Shown: positions 22,395 to 34,345, counted from the stretch's first letter. The stretch: DNA of 64,000 bases from Adiantum capillus-veneris (GCA_014529385.2 CM043950.1:68040435-68104434); one strand, 5' to 3'. Numbers and translations are program-made. Notes: generated by a model not told the origin, from the letters alone.

Positions 22395-24669
22395 ATGGGT
22401 TCCTTCAACAGTACTCCTCCATGTTTGCTCACCACAAAACTGATGAGGCTGGAGGCCCCGATAATGGTGAAACCCCCCGAACCCTCGCCCTCCACCGCGG
22501 TGCTCGAGCTCTCCAATCTTGACCATATGCTCAACTTCTACTGCAGTGTCATCCTTTTCTACTCTAGCGAACCCCATACACAGCTACATGCCACTCGACA
22601 TGGTAACAACAAAGTTATTCCCTTCAATGACACCCATTATATCCACCCTCGTGTTCACACGACGGACGTGGGCCTTGTGGTCAAGTGTGCCCTCCAAGAA
22701 TTGCTCGCCCACTACCCTGCGGCCGCCGGTCGACTCCATTTGAATACCTCCCAAAACCGACTTGAAGTGGAGTGCAATGACCATGGTGTCCAATTTGTTT
22801 CTGGCCATGCCAACATCCTGCTTTCAGACTTGGGCGATGTGACGCTTGCCCATCCCAACATCGATCTTTTGTTTCCTACCATTGTCTCTCATGAAGAAGA
22901 GAGGCCTCCAATTGTTGCTTTGCAAGTAAGTAGCCATTCATCCATATTGTTGGGCAACTAATGTGACACCAAAAAATTGGTGTCAGTAAGGCTTTGAAGA
23001 GTGTTCTCAATCTTTAACTAAGGCTCTAGCTAAATAAAGAGATGTAAACTTCTATTCACTATTCTAGTAGTGCACCCTTACTCAAAGATTTCTTAAGGGC
23101 CATCATGGGATCCCTATGAAAAAATAACCATAATAAATAATAGGGCCTCCTGCGAACAAGTATAACTTGATGAAATTTTGGCAAAGGAAAGTATAAAATC
23201 CTTGAAAACAAAATAATAAAAAACGTTATAAATTTCTTTAAAAATTCAGTATAAGATTCTTAGCCAATGTTTAGAGCTTGAAGAGAACTCCAATCAATCA
23301 ATTAAGGTCCAATTTCAATATTATTGACAATGTAGGTGTTGCGACTTAAGAAGGAAGTCTCACAGCATTGTTGTGACTGGCCATTAATTAACCTCTCCAT
23401 TGCATGTTTGGCAAAAGATCATTTGTCATATTGAAACAAGTTGGTTGAAAATCAATATAGCATGTCTCACTATTAATGGAGGCTTCAAAAAATACAAATA
23501 TTATTCATGTTTACCTCCACACACACACACACACCCCTTGTCCTCTTTGTCTCACTTCTCTAGCCTAAGTTCTATTCCTAGCAAGTTAGAGGCATCACTT
23601 GGCACCAACCAAATACATAATGTTTTTTGAATATCTTCACAAGCCAGCTTGAAGTGTACATTTCATGTCACCAGAGCATCCTAATCCCATCCTTCTTCCT
23701 AATATTACTCACAAGCTTTGGTTTGTTTTGATTCTTGTCACTCAGGTTACAATGTTTAATTGTGGTGGCTTTGCTCTTGCCCTCACAAACAACCATGCCT
23801 ACCTAGATGGCCACTCTGCAGCTATTTTCTTGCATAATCTTGCCTCCATTGCAAGAGGAGATGGGATATCTATTTCTCCAGATACTATAAGTAGACGAGA
23901 ACGAATGAAACCACAATCCCCACCCATCCCAACCTTTCATCACCCTCTCATAATGAAAAAGAAGGATGATGCTACCTATGTTGACATGACACTCTTACCC
24001 ACAGAGCGCTATGGGACTGTAACAAGGATATCCTTTTGTGCAAATGCTTTAAAGAGATTACGAAGTGATGTACTCATTGGTCATACTTACTTCAAAGATT
24101 GCTCTAGGTATCAAGCTCTCATTGCATTGCTCTGGAAGGCAAGAGCTAGAAGCCTTCTACAAACTCAAGAGATCCCAAATTGTATTGAGCTACCCATAAG
24201 AATTCCTGTAAACATTAGAGGAAGAATGATGCCTACACTCACTCATGGCTATGTTGGAAATGGCATACTCTGTACCATTGTCAGTGCCTCTCTTCAAGAA
24301 TTGTGCGAGCTCCCATTATATCTCATTGTGCTCAAGATTCAGCGAGCACTTTTCGCTTTTACTCCAGAGTTTGTGCAATCAATGTTGGATCATCTCGAGT
24401 GTGGAGAGGTCCCCCTTGAATTTTGTCCTGACCCGTCTTTCTTTGGGATGAGCTCCCTTGTTAACTTGCCTTTCTATGACACAAATTTTGGATGGGGCTC
24501 TCCTATCTATTGTGGACTTCCAAGTAGGCAAATGAACAATCGTTTGTACATACTTGATGGTGGTGGACAAGCTCATCAAGGCTGGAATGCAATGGTGGTC
24601 CTTGAATCAAACATGGAACGTCAGATCTTCTTTGAGACATTGGCAGATTATGTCACCTTCTCCACCTAA
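22395..24669 (+). CDS. BAHD-family acyltransferase, two exons
   Basis: Exon 1 is 22395-22925 and exon 2 is 23746-24669. The intron (820 bp) has a GTAAGT donor at 22926 and a CACTCAG acceptor ending at 23745, in phase 0 after a Gln codon, the conserved BAHD intron site. The protein is about 484 residues, slightly long for the family (430-460). BAHD enzymes are soluble, cytosolic, and transfer acyl groups from acyl-CoA to alcohols or amines. Motifs: HAYLDG gives catalytic H194-x3-D198; the structural DFGWG motif reads NFGWG at 424-428; LSNLDHML near residue 36 is typical of the N-terminus. The start MGSFNSTPP follows a (CT)n leader and fits the family. The substrate cannot be told; the N-terminus loosely recalls hydroxycinnamoyl transferases acting on fatty alcohols. 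No stops or frameshifts. Confidence 0.88.
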
Positions 24670-25900
24670 GCTTTCAAATCTTCTTTTTTCCATTTGTTGA
24701 TTATCAATAGTAACTTTGGCAACTGTTCAAGAATTTGATTTTTGAATTATGTGAATGAGAACACTATATGGGTTATTTGTATAAGAATGTAGAAGTAGAG
24801 GGGTGAGGATAACTATGTGAGTAAAATAACAATACAACAACCAGAGCATGGGTTGCCACCATGTAGGCATCCTTTTCCACCATGTTGCCACATGACTTTC
24901 TCACACCTTCCACAAGAATTTCTACATAGAAAAAACTTGTGTATCTTGTAAAATGTATCTATTCTACTAGTTATACAAAGATGGATTTCCTATATATATA
25001 TGTAGGAAAAGGAAATGTCCACATAACACATTGATTCTATATGGGAAATTATGGAAAATTAGGTGGATTATCTAGGTAGAATGCTATTCAGTAAAAGAAA
25101 ATGACCGTATCTTCTATTTCCTATATAGAAAAACCATAGTTAGCTAGCACACTTCTATTAGGCAGTATTCTCTATATAGGAGATGAAAACACATATTTCA
25201 CTACAATGTAACTAATGTCAAAACTTTTAATAACCCTCCGGGGGTTCACTATGTATAAATTTCATACATTGCGTGTGTTCAAGGACTATTTATAAAACTC
25301 CTTATCTGTGAATTTTTTATATATAAACTACACCCTTTTCCTATTCAGCATGTAATTTTTTTTTCCCAATTTTCTTTTATAGTACCCTTCTGTATGTGAA
25401 ATTGTGAGAAAAAATCAAATTTAATAACCCCTTCTACTGCACTCACATGATGGTTACATAATTATTAAGTGACCCCCCCGAGCATTAACCGTAAACAAAT
25501 TGTTACCATACATATGTGGTAGTGATGTGTATGAACACAATTAGGACAGATGAGGCATTATTTTCCTCATTAGGAGGATTTCCGAGGCTTGTGCATGGTA
25601 TATATACCCATCACTCTAGGGCTATCTAATATTTCCATTGCTCACTAAGTAATACTACTCTCTATTGTGTGCCTTGAGCTTCATTCATATTCTCCAAGTT
25701 GTGTGTGTTTCCCTGCAACGCTATTTCGAACAATCGATATCATAACATGTTGCATCCTCTCGGGCTTAGTCGCCAGCATCGCCAACACATGTCTACTCAC
25801 TTTCTCCAATTTCAGTGAGCTTTGGTGAGCGTCAACAGGTCAACAAATACTTTGGGAAAACTCATAGAGCTAATTCCTACTAAGATTCTTCATCCCGACT
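24670..25900. other. 3' flank of the BAHD gene and AT-rich spacer
   Basis: No coding frame is recognised. The 3' untranslated region should lie in the first few hundred bases, but no clear AATAAA signal was seen. CACTATG at 25247 resembles the CACTA-1 terminal bases, but the match is only 7 bp and the flanking triplets do not pair with those at the right end. Confidence 0.5.
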
Positions 25901-26094
25901 ACAGTTTAGGAATTATGTTGCGAGCATTATCGTTAGCGCGTTTTTTGATTTTTCCACGAGCATTACTGCAATTATTACCGCATATATAGCCACCCATATT
26001 ACCGCAATAGAAAAAGAATCCACGTGGCCCATTCCTCTCCCACTTCTCCCTTTCTATAAATCCTATTCTATTTTGTTACTTTTCAGAAATTGGT

Positions 26095-26537
26095 ACCCCC
26101 TTTTTGCATGGAGTGTAAGAAATCCCATTCTCATTGGGATTTTTAGTACCTCTCTTCTCTTTTCTTTCCTCATCTAGTGATATGATTCTCCTACTCTACT
26201 CATTTGTACTCCATGAGATTCTATATCAAAAAATATTTTGTTTTCACCTCAAAATCTTATGTCAACTATGCATTCATATGGAAATAGCAAGCGAATGATG
26301 ATCAAAATTGTATTGTCACCCCCTTCTTGCATGGAGTGTAAGAAATCCCATTCTCATTGGGATTTTTAGTACCTCTCTTCTCTTTGCTTGCCTCATCTAT
26401 TGGTATGATTCTCCTACTCTACTCATTTGTACTCCATGAGATTCTATAAACAAAAATATTTTGTTTCCACCTCAAAATCTTATGCAACTATGCATTCATA
26501 TGGAAATGGCAAGCAAACGATGATCAAAACTGTATTA
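26095..26537 (+). repeat. Tandem duplication, period about 223 bp
   Basis: GCATGGAGTGTAAGAAATCC at 26106 recurs at 26329. Both copies continue through CATTGGGATTTTTAGTACC, TACTCCATGAGATTCTATA and CACCTCAAAATCTTATG. The copies differ by several substitutions and small indels. It lies just inside the left subterminal region of CACTA-1, downstream of the TNP2-like stop. Confidence 0.85.
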
Positions 26538-26611
26538 TCTTGCATTCATAAACAAATAGCCCTTTTGTACAACATAAGTAGAGAAAGAAGACAAAATCCA
26601 AAAGATATTTA

Positions 26612-27379
26612 TTAATTTTCATCCTCCAAGAGATCTCTACAAGTGCTTACATCCATGTCTAACCCCATGGTAGCTAAATCAACAAATAAATCTATTGATT
26701 CATCCTCTACAGCCTCTCCTATTGAATCATCATCATCCTCTCCATCCTCGTCCTCCTCCTCACTATGGTTGGTTATTGGGAATGGTTGGTTCTCCTCGAC
26801 CTCAACTGCATCATCTTCATTGGCGTCTTCTTGAGATGGTATGGTGGGATCTGCCAAAGTCTCTATGTTTGTATCAGCAAAGATAGATCTGCTCCGTGGT
26901 GTGACTGGAATAACATACCAAAGCCGTCTTCGATACATACAAGGCACATAAAACACTTGTAGGTCATAGAGCAAACAAAAACATGAATGTAGTTTTATAT
27001 GTATCATATAATGTTTTTGTGAGTTGCACATGGACTTTACCTGCTCACAACTACTAGGTTGCACCAAGTTGTCGGTCTTTCCGTGATGAAATTGCCCGGA
27101 GTCTACCATATAGAGCCCATTCTCATGTCTCTTAACCTCACCCGCAAACCATCGGCGGCGGCAGTCAAAGAGATATTTGTGAAATGTTCTAAAATCCACT
27201 TTGATTATCCTCTCTATTGTTCCACATTCCCTCACCTCTTGTGTTGTCGTGTCAAAGTTGCCCATAACTCCACTATCGTGAGTGGTTCGACGCTCATCTA
27301 TCTTGCGGGTTCGAAATTGACGTCCTTTGGACCACATAGAGTTGAATGTGAAGGCCTGCAAAAACCAATCAAGATAGAT

Positions 27380-27465
<86 letters not shown>

Positions 27466-30400
27466 ACACACACACACCCACACACACACACACTCACACA
27501 CACACACACACACACACACTAAACACATTGAGTATATTACCCTTGGTAGACATCCTCGCACGTACTCCCATTCTTTAGGGCTTATTTGTTCTCCTTGTGC
27601 CTTGGCCTTGGTCATGGCATTGTGTATCCACCCAACTGGAATTAGATCAGGGTATTTGGCAAGCTCTTTAGGAAAGGGAGGTGCTCGCCTACCGCCATGC
27701 AAACTCTTCCATGCTTTCCTCTCTCTTTCTCTCGTTGTACGCACCTCCACATATATATCCACCCATTTGCCCATGATGGGAGCATTGAGTAGACAATGGT
27801 TGTTGACTATGGCTTGAAATTCCCTATCCAAAATCAAGAGAGAACCTTTCCCACTTGGAATGTTTGCGTGTTTTTTTGGATCCTCTTCCTCCGTCTTTAA
27901 ACGAGGCAATGATGGGTCTATTGTGAAAAGATATTGAGAGACATACACAAAAGCCTCTTGTACAATCCAACCCTCTGCCATGCTTGCCTGAACACATGAA
28001 ACCATTAGTGATTAAAGTAACCAATAAAAAGTGTTGTGAATACAATCCAATCCTTATAAGGTATAAATCTTAAGATCGATGAATACCTCTGGTTGTGATC
28101 GTAGCCTTACAAAGTCTTTCAAGGTCTTTAGGAACCTCTCAAGAAAGAACATCCACCTGGAGTGAACCACACCACAAATGGCTATCTCCTCAACAATATG
28201 GAGCAATAGGTGAGCTTGGCTAACAAGGATAGAACGTGGGAATGCATCCTCAATAGCACAAGTTGCTTCAATCGCTAGAAGTCAAGCTGTTGGAATGGCT
28301 GAAACTTCGATTTCTTTGGAACTCACAAACCTGTAACCAAAAAAACCTTCATAATCTTCATAGTAAAGTTAGTCTTCAAAGTAAAGTTTAGGAGGGAGGA
28401 TCAAATGTGCTATACCTGAAAACTTCTCCCACCTTGAATATTGAGTTTTTACCTTCGTGTCCGCAAATCCACTAATGCTAATTGGAAGCACAAACTATTG
28501 CACAAACAAAAAGACTTATTAGTATCCACAACCCTAAACCACATACATACACACTCACGTATACACACACATACACACACACACACATTACCTGAAGAAT
28601 CTTGAGCCAATCATGGGATTTGAGCCCATACAGTTGTGTGGATCCTCCTTTCTTAGTTTTAGTGAAGGCACCCTTGAGCGAACGCATATAACCTGTTAGA
28701 GTACGGATGGATGCAACGACTTGTTTTATCCGCTCTTGATCCACCCTTGATAGAATCCAAGGTGCCTTTGGAAGAACCATCTTCCCCCGAAGCCCCATGC
28801 GAGGTCTGGCCGAAGGAGGGAGCCTCCTTATGGCCCTCATGTCCTCTCTAGCCCCCAATGAATCTTTCTTGCCTACTATGTGATCCCATATAGCTTGCCC
28901 AACATTTTTGAACACATGCATTGGATCCAATAGGTGTTGGATTTTCAATGAAGCCCAATAGGGTAGTGATAAGAAAATAGAGTACCTAAACATACCCCTA
29001 GGTGGATCATTGGGAGGAGGCAATGTGTTGTGATGCTCGTTCCAATGTCTTGCCCAATCGGCCATGGTCCAATAGAGTGGCTCCATCCCATTGCACGGTG
29101 GAGCATAAGATTGATGTGTGGGCAGCAAGAAGCGATGGTTATTGGGGTAGATCGCCTTACCAAGTAGAGCGAGTCGAGGGTCCACAAGTTGGGCATGCCC
29201 TATGTCCAGATGTCGATAGTCCTACAAAAACAAAAGACATAACCGCATATAAGTGACCAATGCAAAGACATTAAAGAGCGTCACAAAGTATAAGCTTACC
29301 AGAAATCTCTCCAAGCCTGGGGTAATCATGCATGGTCCACATGAGAATGCACTTGATCATTGTGCGTCGATCACAAAGTGGTCTTGATACATCAAAAACA
29401 TTTATGCCGTTCCATAACTCTTGAAGCTCTTCAATCAAAGGTACTAAATATACATCCATGTTCTTCACCTTGTGTTTTCCTGGGACTAGAAGAGAGAGCA
29501 AAATGTTCCCCTTCTTGGTTGACTCCCATGGTGGAATATTGTAGTTCAAAACAACCACTGGCCAAGTACTCCATGAGGTAGACCGATGCCCAAATGGGTT
29601 TACCCCATCACTAGCCAGACCAAGCCTCAAGTGACGAGGCTCTTCTCTAAACTTCGGCCATGTCTGCTCAATGTGTTGCCATGCCGGCGAGTCAACCGGC
29701 ACTCTCATAAACCCATCGGTGGAGCGATTTGTCATATGCCATGTAAGAAGCTCGCTTGTTCCTTTGGTGCTAAACATGTGCTTGATGCGGGGAATGAGGG
29801 GGAAATGACGAAGAACCTTGCGAGGTATTGTGGTTCCTTGCATTCCCTCTTTGTACCTTGATTCTCCACAATCAGGGCAAGCATCAAGCCCTGCATGTTC
29901 ATTGCGGAATAGCACGCAGTCATCGACACATGCATGTATGCGATCATAGTCCATCCCAAGCCCTGTCACCACCTGTTGTGCCTTTCTTCGATTTTCTGAA
30001 AGATGATTGCCTTTAGGCATCATCTTGCCTAATAGCCTATGACATAATTAAAGAACACTCTTTATTGCATATAACCACGAAAAAAACTCACAACTAACAC
30101 TTATTACACTTAAACCTACCTCAATAGTGCATCGACCCCTGCATTGCTCCATCCAAACATTGCTTGAATATTCAAGATCTCAAGAGACACTCGTAATATG
30201 GAGTAGGAGCATCCCTCGTAAAGAGCGGTGTGTGCTGCCTCTAGAAAATGAATCTTTGGTTTTTTGGGCGGCTTCTTCACATGCACACTCAGGCTCACAC
30301 TTATTCGCCACCTCACGTGCAAGAAGATCCTCAACCATATTGTGCAAATGATATTCCTCCACCTCCATGTGGGGCGGGGTGGTGGGGAGATCCCCATATG

Positions 30401-30779
30401 CGGTGGATGTAGGATGTGCATACGCTCGTGTGGACCCACCCACACCAGACGGCGGGTGTGACCCCCCTCCCATGACTGCATCCTGGCGCAATCGATCTTC
30501 CGTCCTCCTCCCACCTCCGCCCCCGATCACACTCCAATGGTGAGCGACATCAATGGATGCCAAAACCCTCGGATTGCTAGTTTCCATTCGAGCGCGTTTT
30601 CTCGAATCGTCCCATAGTCCATAATCATCCACGTGAGCCAAGCATATATGCCGAAGCCATGCAATCGCACGCTTACATCGCGTACATGGACATGGTAATC
30701 GCTCGCTCAACCATCGAGTTCGTTCCGCGCCAACCGGCGGACCCACGTCATCCCAATCGACTTGCACACACGACCACAC
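26612..30779 (-). CDS. TNP2-like CACTA transposase gene (multi-exon)
   Basis: The N-terminal transposase-associated zinc region reads CPCTRCKRAIAWLRHICLAH (about 30690). The TNP2 core exon (30023-29271) has LDACPDCGESRY, LRLGLASDGVNPFG and WTMHDYPRLGE. The next exon (29185 to about 28592) has LDPMHVFKNVGQAIWDHIVG and GLKSHDWLKILQ. DUF4218 pieces follow: SRWMFFLERFLKTLKDFVRL (about 28150) and MAEGWIVQEAFVYVSQYL (about 27975). The last exon (to 26612) carries a DUF4216 domain with LQVFYVPCMYRRRLWYVIPV and an acidic tail. The enzyme would bind the ends and cut and paste the element. One in-frame TGA is visible near 28285, so it may be inactive. Exon borders are approximate. Confidence 0.8.
27384..27519 (+). 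repeat. (GA)n-(CA)n compound microsatellite in an intron of the TNP2-like gene
   Basis: About 79 bases of GA followed by about 55 bases of CA with two interruptions. On the gene's strand this is a TG-then-TC tract upstream of the DUF4216 exon, suitable as a pyrimidine-rich acceptor region. Confidence 0.9.
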
Positions 30780-31211
30780 ACTAAATAAGAAAAAATTAAA
30801 TTAAAAAAAGGAGAATCAAGAATGTTGGTACTGACATGAATAACACTCATTAAAGAGGGGCGGTGGGTACAAGAGGTCATGCAGTCGGCGTAACCTTAAT
30901 GTCTCATCAGAGATTTTCGTGGTAATACAAGCGGTAATCCAAGCAGGAAAAGGTGTGGTAATACACGCGATAAAATCCCCAACAAATTTTCTTATATAAA
31001 GGGGGCACCTGCGTGCCCCCGCGAAATTGAATACCAAAAATTCAAAAACGAGCTCCTCTTCTGCGCGGACATGTTTCCCTCTCCATCTCCAAGCACTCTC
31101 TCCTTCTCCCTCTCCATCTCCAACCTCTATTACTCTCTTCATCTCCATCCCCACCATATCCAAGCGATCGAGATCACGACTGTACAAGTGCTCGAACTCT
31201 CTCTCTTTCTT

Positions 31212-31250
31212 CTCGTTCTTCTACACACACACACACACAAACACACACAT

Positions 31251-31283
<33 letters not shown>

Positions 31284-31390
31284 GCATACACATTGCACAC
31301 ACACACACACAATGCGCACATACACACAATGCATACACACACATGCACACACACATTGTACACACACGCACACACACACACTCACTATTT
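31212..31390 (+). repeat. (CA)n-rich tract with TGCATACACA interruptions
   Basis: Nearly continuous CA dinucleotides broken by phrases such as AATGCATACACA and AATGCGCACA. These phrases grade into the palindromic units on the right, suggesting those units grew out of the same array. Confidence 0.9.
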
Positions 31391-31704
31391 TGTGCACAAT
31401 CACACACTAATGCTTGCATTAGTGTGTGCATGCATTATACACACACTAATGCTTGCATTAGGGTGTTCTTGTGCATGAATTAGTGTGTAAACACACTAAT
31501 GCATGCACAAGCACACCCTAATGCAAGCATTAGTGTGTGCAAGCATTATGTACACACACACAAATGCTTGCATTAGTGTGTGATTGTGCACAAATTAATG
31601 TGTTTTCACACACTATTTTGTGCACAATCACACACTAATGCTTGCATTAGCGTGTGCATGCATTATACAAGCATTAGTGTGTGATTGTGCACAAAATAGT
31701 GTGT
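31383..31704. repeat. Cluster of nested palindromes with a perfect 37-bp inverted repeat
   Basis: 31608-31644 (starting ACACACTATTTTGTGCAC) is the exact reverse complement of 31668-31704, separated by 23 bp containing TGCATGCA. The same arm occurs again at 31383-31416, and further inverted copies of CTAATGCTTGCATTAG lie between. The whole 320 bp could form a cruciform or a branched hairpin RNA. It lies between two divergent transposon genes. Confidence 0.9.
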
Positions 31705-31776
31705 TTTCAAGGAGGAATCCTATGCAACTAGAATCCAATGTTAATTAGGGTCCCTTTTTTTGTGAAATTGTAAGAT

Positions 31777-33115
31777 ATGGCATCCTCTTCCACGTCCGGC
31801 TATCGATCCATAGAGGACTTTCTCGTCGAGGGCCTCTCTTACGAGGACGCTTGTGATGCTTACTACTCGCAGTCTTCCTCCCACCAGTCACAATCCACCT
31901 TAGGCTTTCGATGGTTCCGAGATGCAATACACGACCCCGACCTCGAGAGGGCATACCGCGCCTAGGTAGAGTGGCTATCCTCGCAGGAGAGTCTTCGTGG
32001 GCGGTACACACCAGCACAGTTGGCTGCCTATGGGCTCTTGCCGCTTGCAACACCGGGCGCCGGCACCATCGTGCAGAGTGTGCCTCCCAGTGGGCCTCAC
32101 TCCACCTTACCCTCGAATTTCCCGTCACCCGCATCTCCCTCCACCTTGCATTCGCAGCGATCCACGCCCGAACCGTCGAGTTATCTGTCGCCTACACCAC
32201 CCAGCGGTTCAGGCTCGAGCCAGCGCTCTTCGAGTGGCCAATGCTCTTCCCGTAGTGGTGGCTCACGCTCTCGTAGAGGTAGTGGCTCATGCTGCTTTGG
32301 TGGTGGAGGGGGCAGTGCTACAGATTCACCTCCTCCTACACCCCGACCTCCTCGCTCACCCCTTTGAGCTCCACATGAGGATGAGGACCGCGATGCGCCC
32401 GCCCCAGATGCTCGTGGCTACTACTATTATTTACATCGAGGGGGGGAGGTGGATCTAGGTTCCTCTTTGAGGAGGACATTTCGAGGGCACCTTAACCAGC
32501 TGATCCACTCGACATACCAAGATTGCTTTAAATCTTTCAAAGATCAGGACCCAGCCGACTTGACGTACATTCACACGACATTGCTCATGCGGTTCCCTAA
32601 TCCGGAACTTGAAGAGTTCTCCAGGCAGTGGCTCGAGGAGTACATCAAGAATTTCTTGAAAAATAAGAAGTCCATGTGCGAAGGGCGGCAAAGCGAACAT
32701 TTGAATCTGAGGGTCACAACTATCGCCCTGGAAATGTTCACGACGAGGAGTGGGAGAAAGCCCAGGGCGAGCTGGAGGACGAGAGAGCGGCAGGTGCTAG
32801 GGCGCACACTCGGCAGGTGAAGGCGAGGGCGCAGCAAACGCCCACGCATTACGGTTCGGGCAAAAAAGCAGCATGGAAAGATAAATTTGTGAGTGCGCAT
32901 ATTTTCATTTGAATTGATTTAATTTGTGATAATAAGGTTAGGTTTGTGATATTTTTTTATTGATATACAGCAAAATATTACTATGACCCGCCCAAGCCGA
33001 GAGATCCAGAGATACAGAGAGAGCCACTCTGAATATCAGACATGGTGCTAGCTGTATGAAAACAACAAAATCAATCGCCAAGAATTTGAAAATGCATGTC
33101 GTACACTACAGCCTG
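31777..33115 (+). pseudogene. CACTA-1 second gene (Transposase_24/Ptta-like), broken
   Basis: The ATG at 31777 opens MASSSTSGYRSIEDFLVEGL. It is followed by a Ser/Pro/Gly-rich region with RYTPAQLAAYGLLP (about 32005) and a conserved core: GGEVDLGSSLRR (about 32440), FKSFKDQDPADL, and RFPNPELEEFSRQWLEEYIK (32590-32650). After a frameshift a basic coiled-coil-like tail follows to about 32890. A further exon may follow the ATATACAG acceptor near 32970 (YRESHSEYQTW). In-frame stops occur at about 31963 and 32365. In En/Spm-type elements the second product is an accessory DNA-binding protein. A clear relative lies at 58878-59760. Confidence 0.6.
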
Positions 33116-33283
33116 TAAGTGTGAACTTTTTTAAAAAAATGAGTGTATGCAAAATTATGTATCCATTTGTATTAATTAAAGGTTTTGTTGTTTTTTTCTT
33201 TTTTAAAGTCAAGGAGTCTCTCGAGAGGTCCCAGGATCCGAGTAGCTCAATCCTCCAAGTGTTTTTGGGCCCGTCTTCTTTTG

Positions 33284-33449
33284 GCCTATTTGGGCAATTT
33301 TGTAATATCCAATATAATTAAACACTTGATTTTGGCCCAAAGTCTTCTTTTGGCCACAGTTGTATAGCCGCTATGCATCGCCTATTTGGGTAATTTTGTA
33401 ATGAACAGTTTCTCCAATATAATTAAACATTTGATTTTGACCCAAAGTT
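33284..33449 (+). repeat. Tandem duplication downstream of the CACTA-1 second gene
   Basis: GCCTATTTGGGCAATTTTGTAAT near 33284 recurs as GCCTATTTGGGTAATTTTGTAAT near 33380. In both copies it is followed by CCAATATAATTAAACA and TTGATTTTG(G/A)CCCAAAGT. The spacing is about 97 bp, with an indel between copies. Confidence 0.8.
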
Positions 33450-33574
33450 TTTGTGCAATGAAATTGTTGTTTTTTTATTTATTAAATGTATAGGAAAGAA
33501 AAGACAAATGACCATTTGTATGGGTCCTACCAAGGACCATCCAAATGGTCATCTGCTTTTTTTAAAAAATACTC

Positions 33575-33786
33575 GCGTGCGCGGTAATGGTTGTGGTAAT
33601 ACTGGCGGTAAGTGCCGCGGAAATACGTGCGGAAATATAGCCGGGCCGATTACCACGTGCATTGCTGAAGGACCATTACCGCGAGCATTGACTCGAGGAT
33701 TACCGCTCTTGAGATTTTTTGGCTTTAACTTTTCCATTGTTTTTGTGCGTCTATTTGAGCGGTAATGTGCTCCAAATGTCATAGTG
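33575..33786 (+). repeat. Right terminal and subterminal repeats of CACTA-1
   Basis: About nine GCGGTAAT-like motifs occur in both orientations (GCGCGGTAATGG, GGCGGTAAGTGC, GATTACCACGTGC, CATTACCGCGAGC, GATTACCGCTC, GAGCGGTAATGTG), ending in CATAGTG at 33786. Read outward, the terminus is CACTATGACATTTGG. Motif clusters of this kind are where CACTA transposases bind. Confidence 0.65.
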
Positions 33787-33984
33787 TTTGACCTCCGTTT
33801 CCATTACATGCAGTGTTATACATGAATTTTTGTCATTTTGTGCAGAATTTTTGCCAGTGCCATTTTTTGCATAACAAGTCCCTTACAGTTCTCTTTGGGT
33901 TGTGCTATATAGCACGCATTAGTCCCACTTTCTTTCTCCTCGTTCCACACAGTTTTCATATCAAGTGCATACATAGATGTGTTC

Positions 33985-34345
33985 AAGATGTTTGTTGCCA
34001 AGGATAGATTGGATGGAGACAATTACCCAATGTAGACTTAAATGATGCAACATGTTCTTATGTCAAAGGTCATTTGGAATATTTTGCCAGGCATTGATGT
34101 ACCTCTTGGTTTTGTGGATAGAGGCGATGTTGAAGATGTTGCATGTTTTGGTGGTAGGATTGCTGCTTCTAGAGTTGTTTTGTCTACAACTAAGCAAGCT
34201 TTTTGGGATGTCAGATATGTGTAGACTCATGCATTGAATGCGTTATATGTGATTTCCCTATTACTCTTCACATTCGTTCAGCTAAATCTGCAAAACTGAC
34301 TTGGGATATTCTGGTTGGTCTTTATGCAAGTTGCAATGAGGTTAA
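33985..34345 (+). pseudogene. Ty1/copia gag N-terminal remnant
   Basis: Reading plus, RLDGDNYPM is followed by a stop where the family has W, then MMQHVLMSKVIWNILPGIDV, the usual start of copia gag (DUF4219/UBN2). It continues with an acidic DVEDVA, TTKQAFWDV, and SAKSAKLTWDILVGLYASCNE. Stops and a frame change break it. It stops near 34345 with no protease or integrase following. It lies just outside the right end of CACTA-1. Confidence 0.65.

Larger units (their letters stand above)
30780..31776. promoter_or_regulatory. Shared spacer between the divergent CACTA-1 genes
   Basis: It separates the minus-strand TNP2-like start (about 30779) from the plus-strand ATG at 31777, so it should contain both promoters. 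It holds GTGGTAATACAAGCGGTAATCC (30920s; related to the subterminal motif), a TATATAAAG-like TATA near 30992, a long (CA)n region (31212-31390) and a palindrome cluster (31383-31704). Short His/Thr-repeat frames here are microsatellite artefacts. Confidence 0.5.
25902..33786. mobile_element. CACTA-1: En/Spm-type DNA transposon with divergent TNP2-like and second genes
   Basis: The right end reads ...CCAAATGTCATAGTG, ending at 33786, so its outward complement starts CACTATGACATTTGG, a CACTA-type terminus. The adjacent 33580-33770 is packed with GCGGTAAT/ATTACCGC motifs, as expected of subterminal transposase-binding repeats. Similar motifs (CATTACTGCA, ATTACCGCA twice) lie at 25960-26010, marking the left subterminal region. 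The left terminus itself is not clear, so 25902 is approximate. Inside are a TNP2-like gene on minus (26612-30779) and a second gene on plus (31777-33115). Confidence 0.65.

Noticed and set aside
22395-24669. BAHD gene as cargo captured by the rolling-circle element
   Set aside because: It has its own promoter-like region, an intact conserved intron and full length, and lies beyond the endonuclease stop and candidate 3' hairpin; simple adjacency is the better reading, though unproven.
25247-25262. CACTATG as the left terminus of CACTA-1
   Set aside because: Only the first 7 bases match the right end, and the flanking triplets (GTT and TTT) do not form a target duplication.
31383-31704. Possible CRISPR-like array because of repeated palindromic units
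   Set aside because: Units are irregular and derived from CA-rich repeats, spacers are not unique or regular, and the window is plant nuclear DNA.
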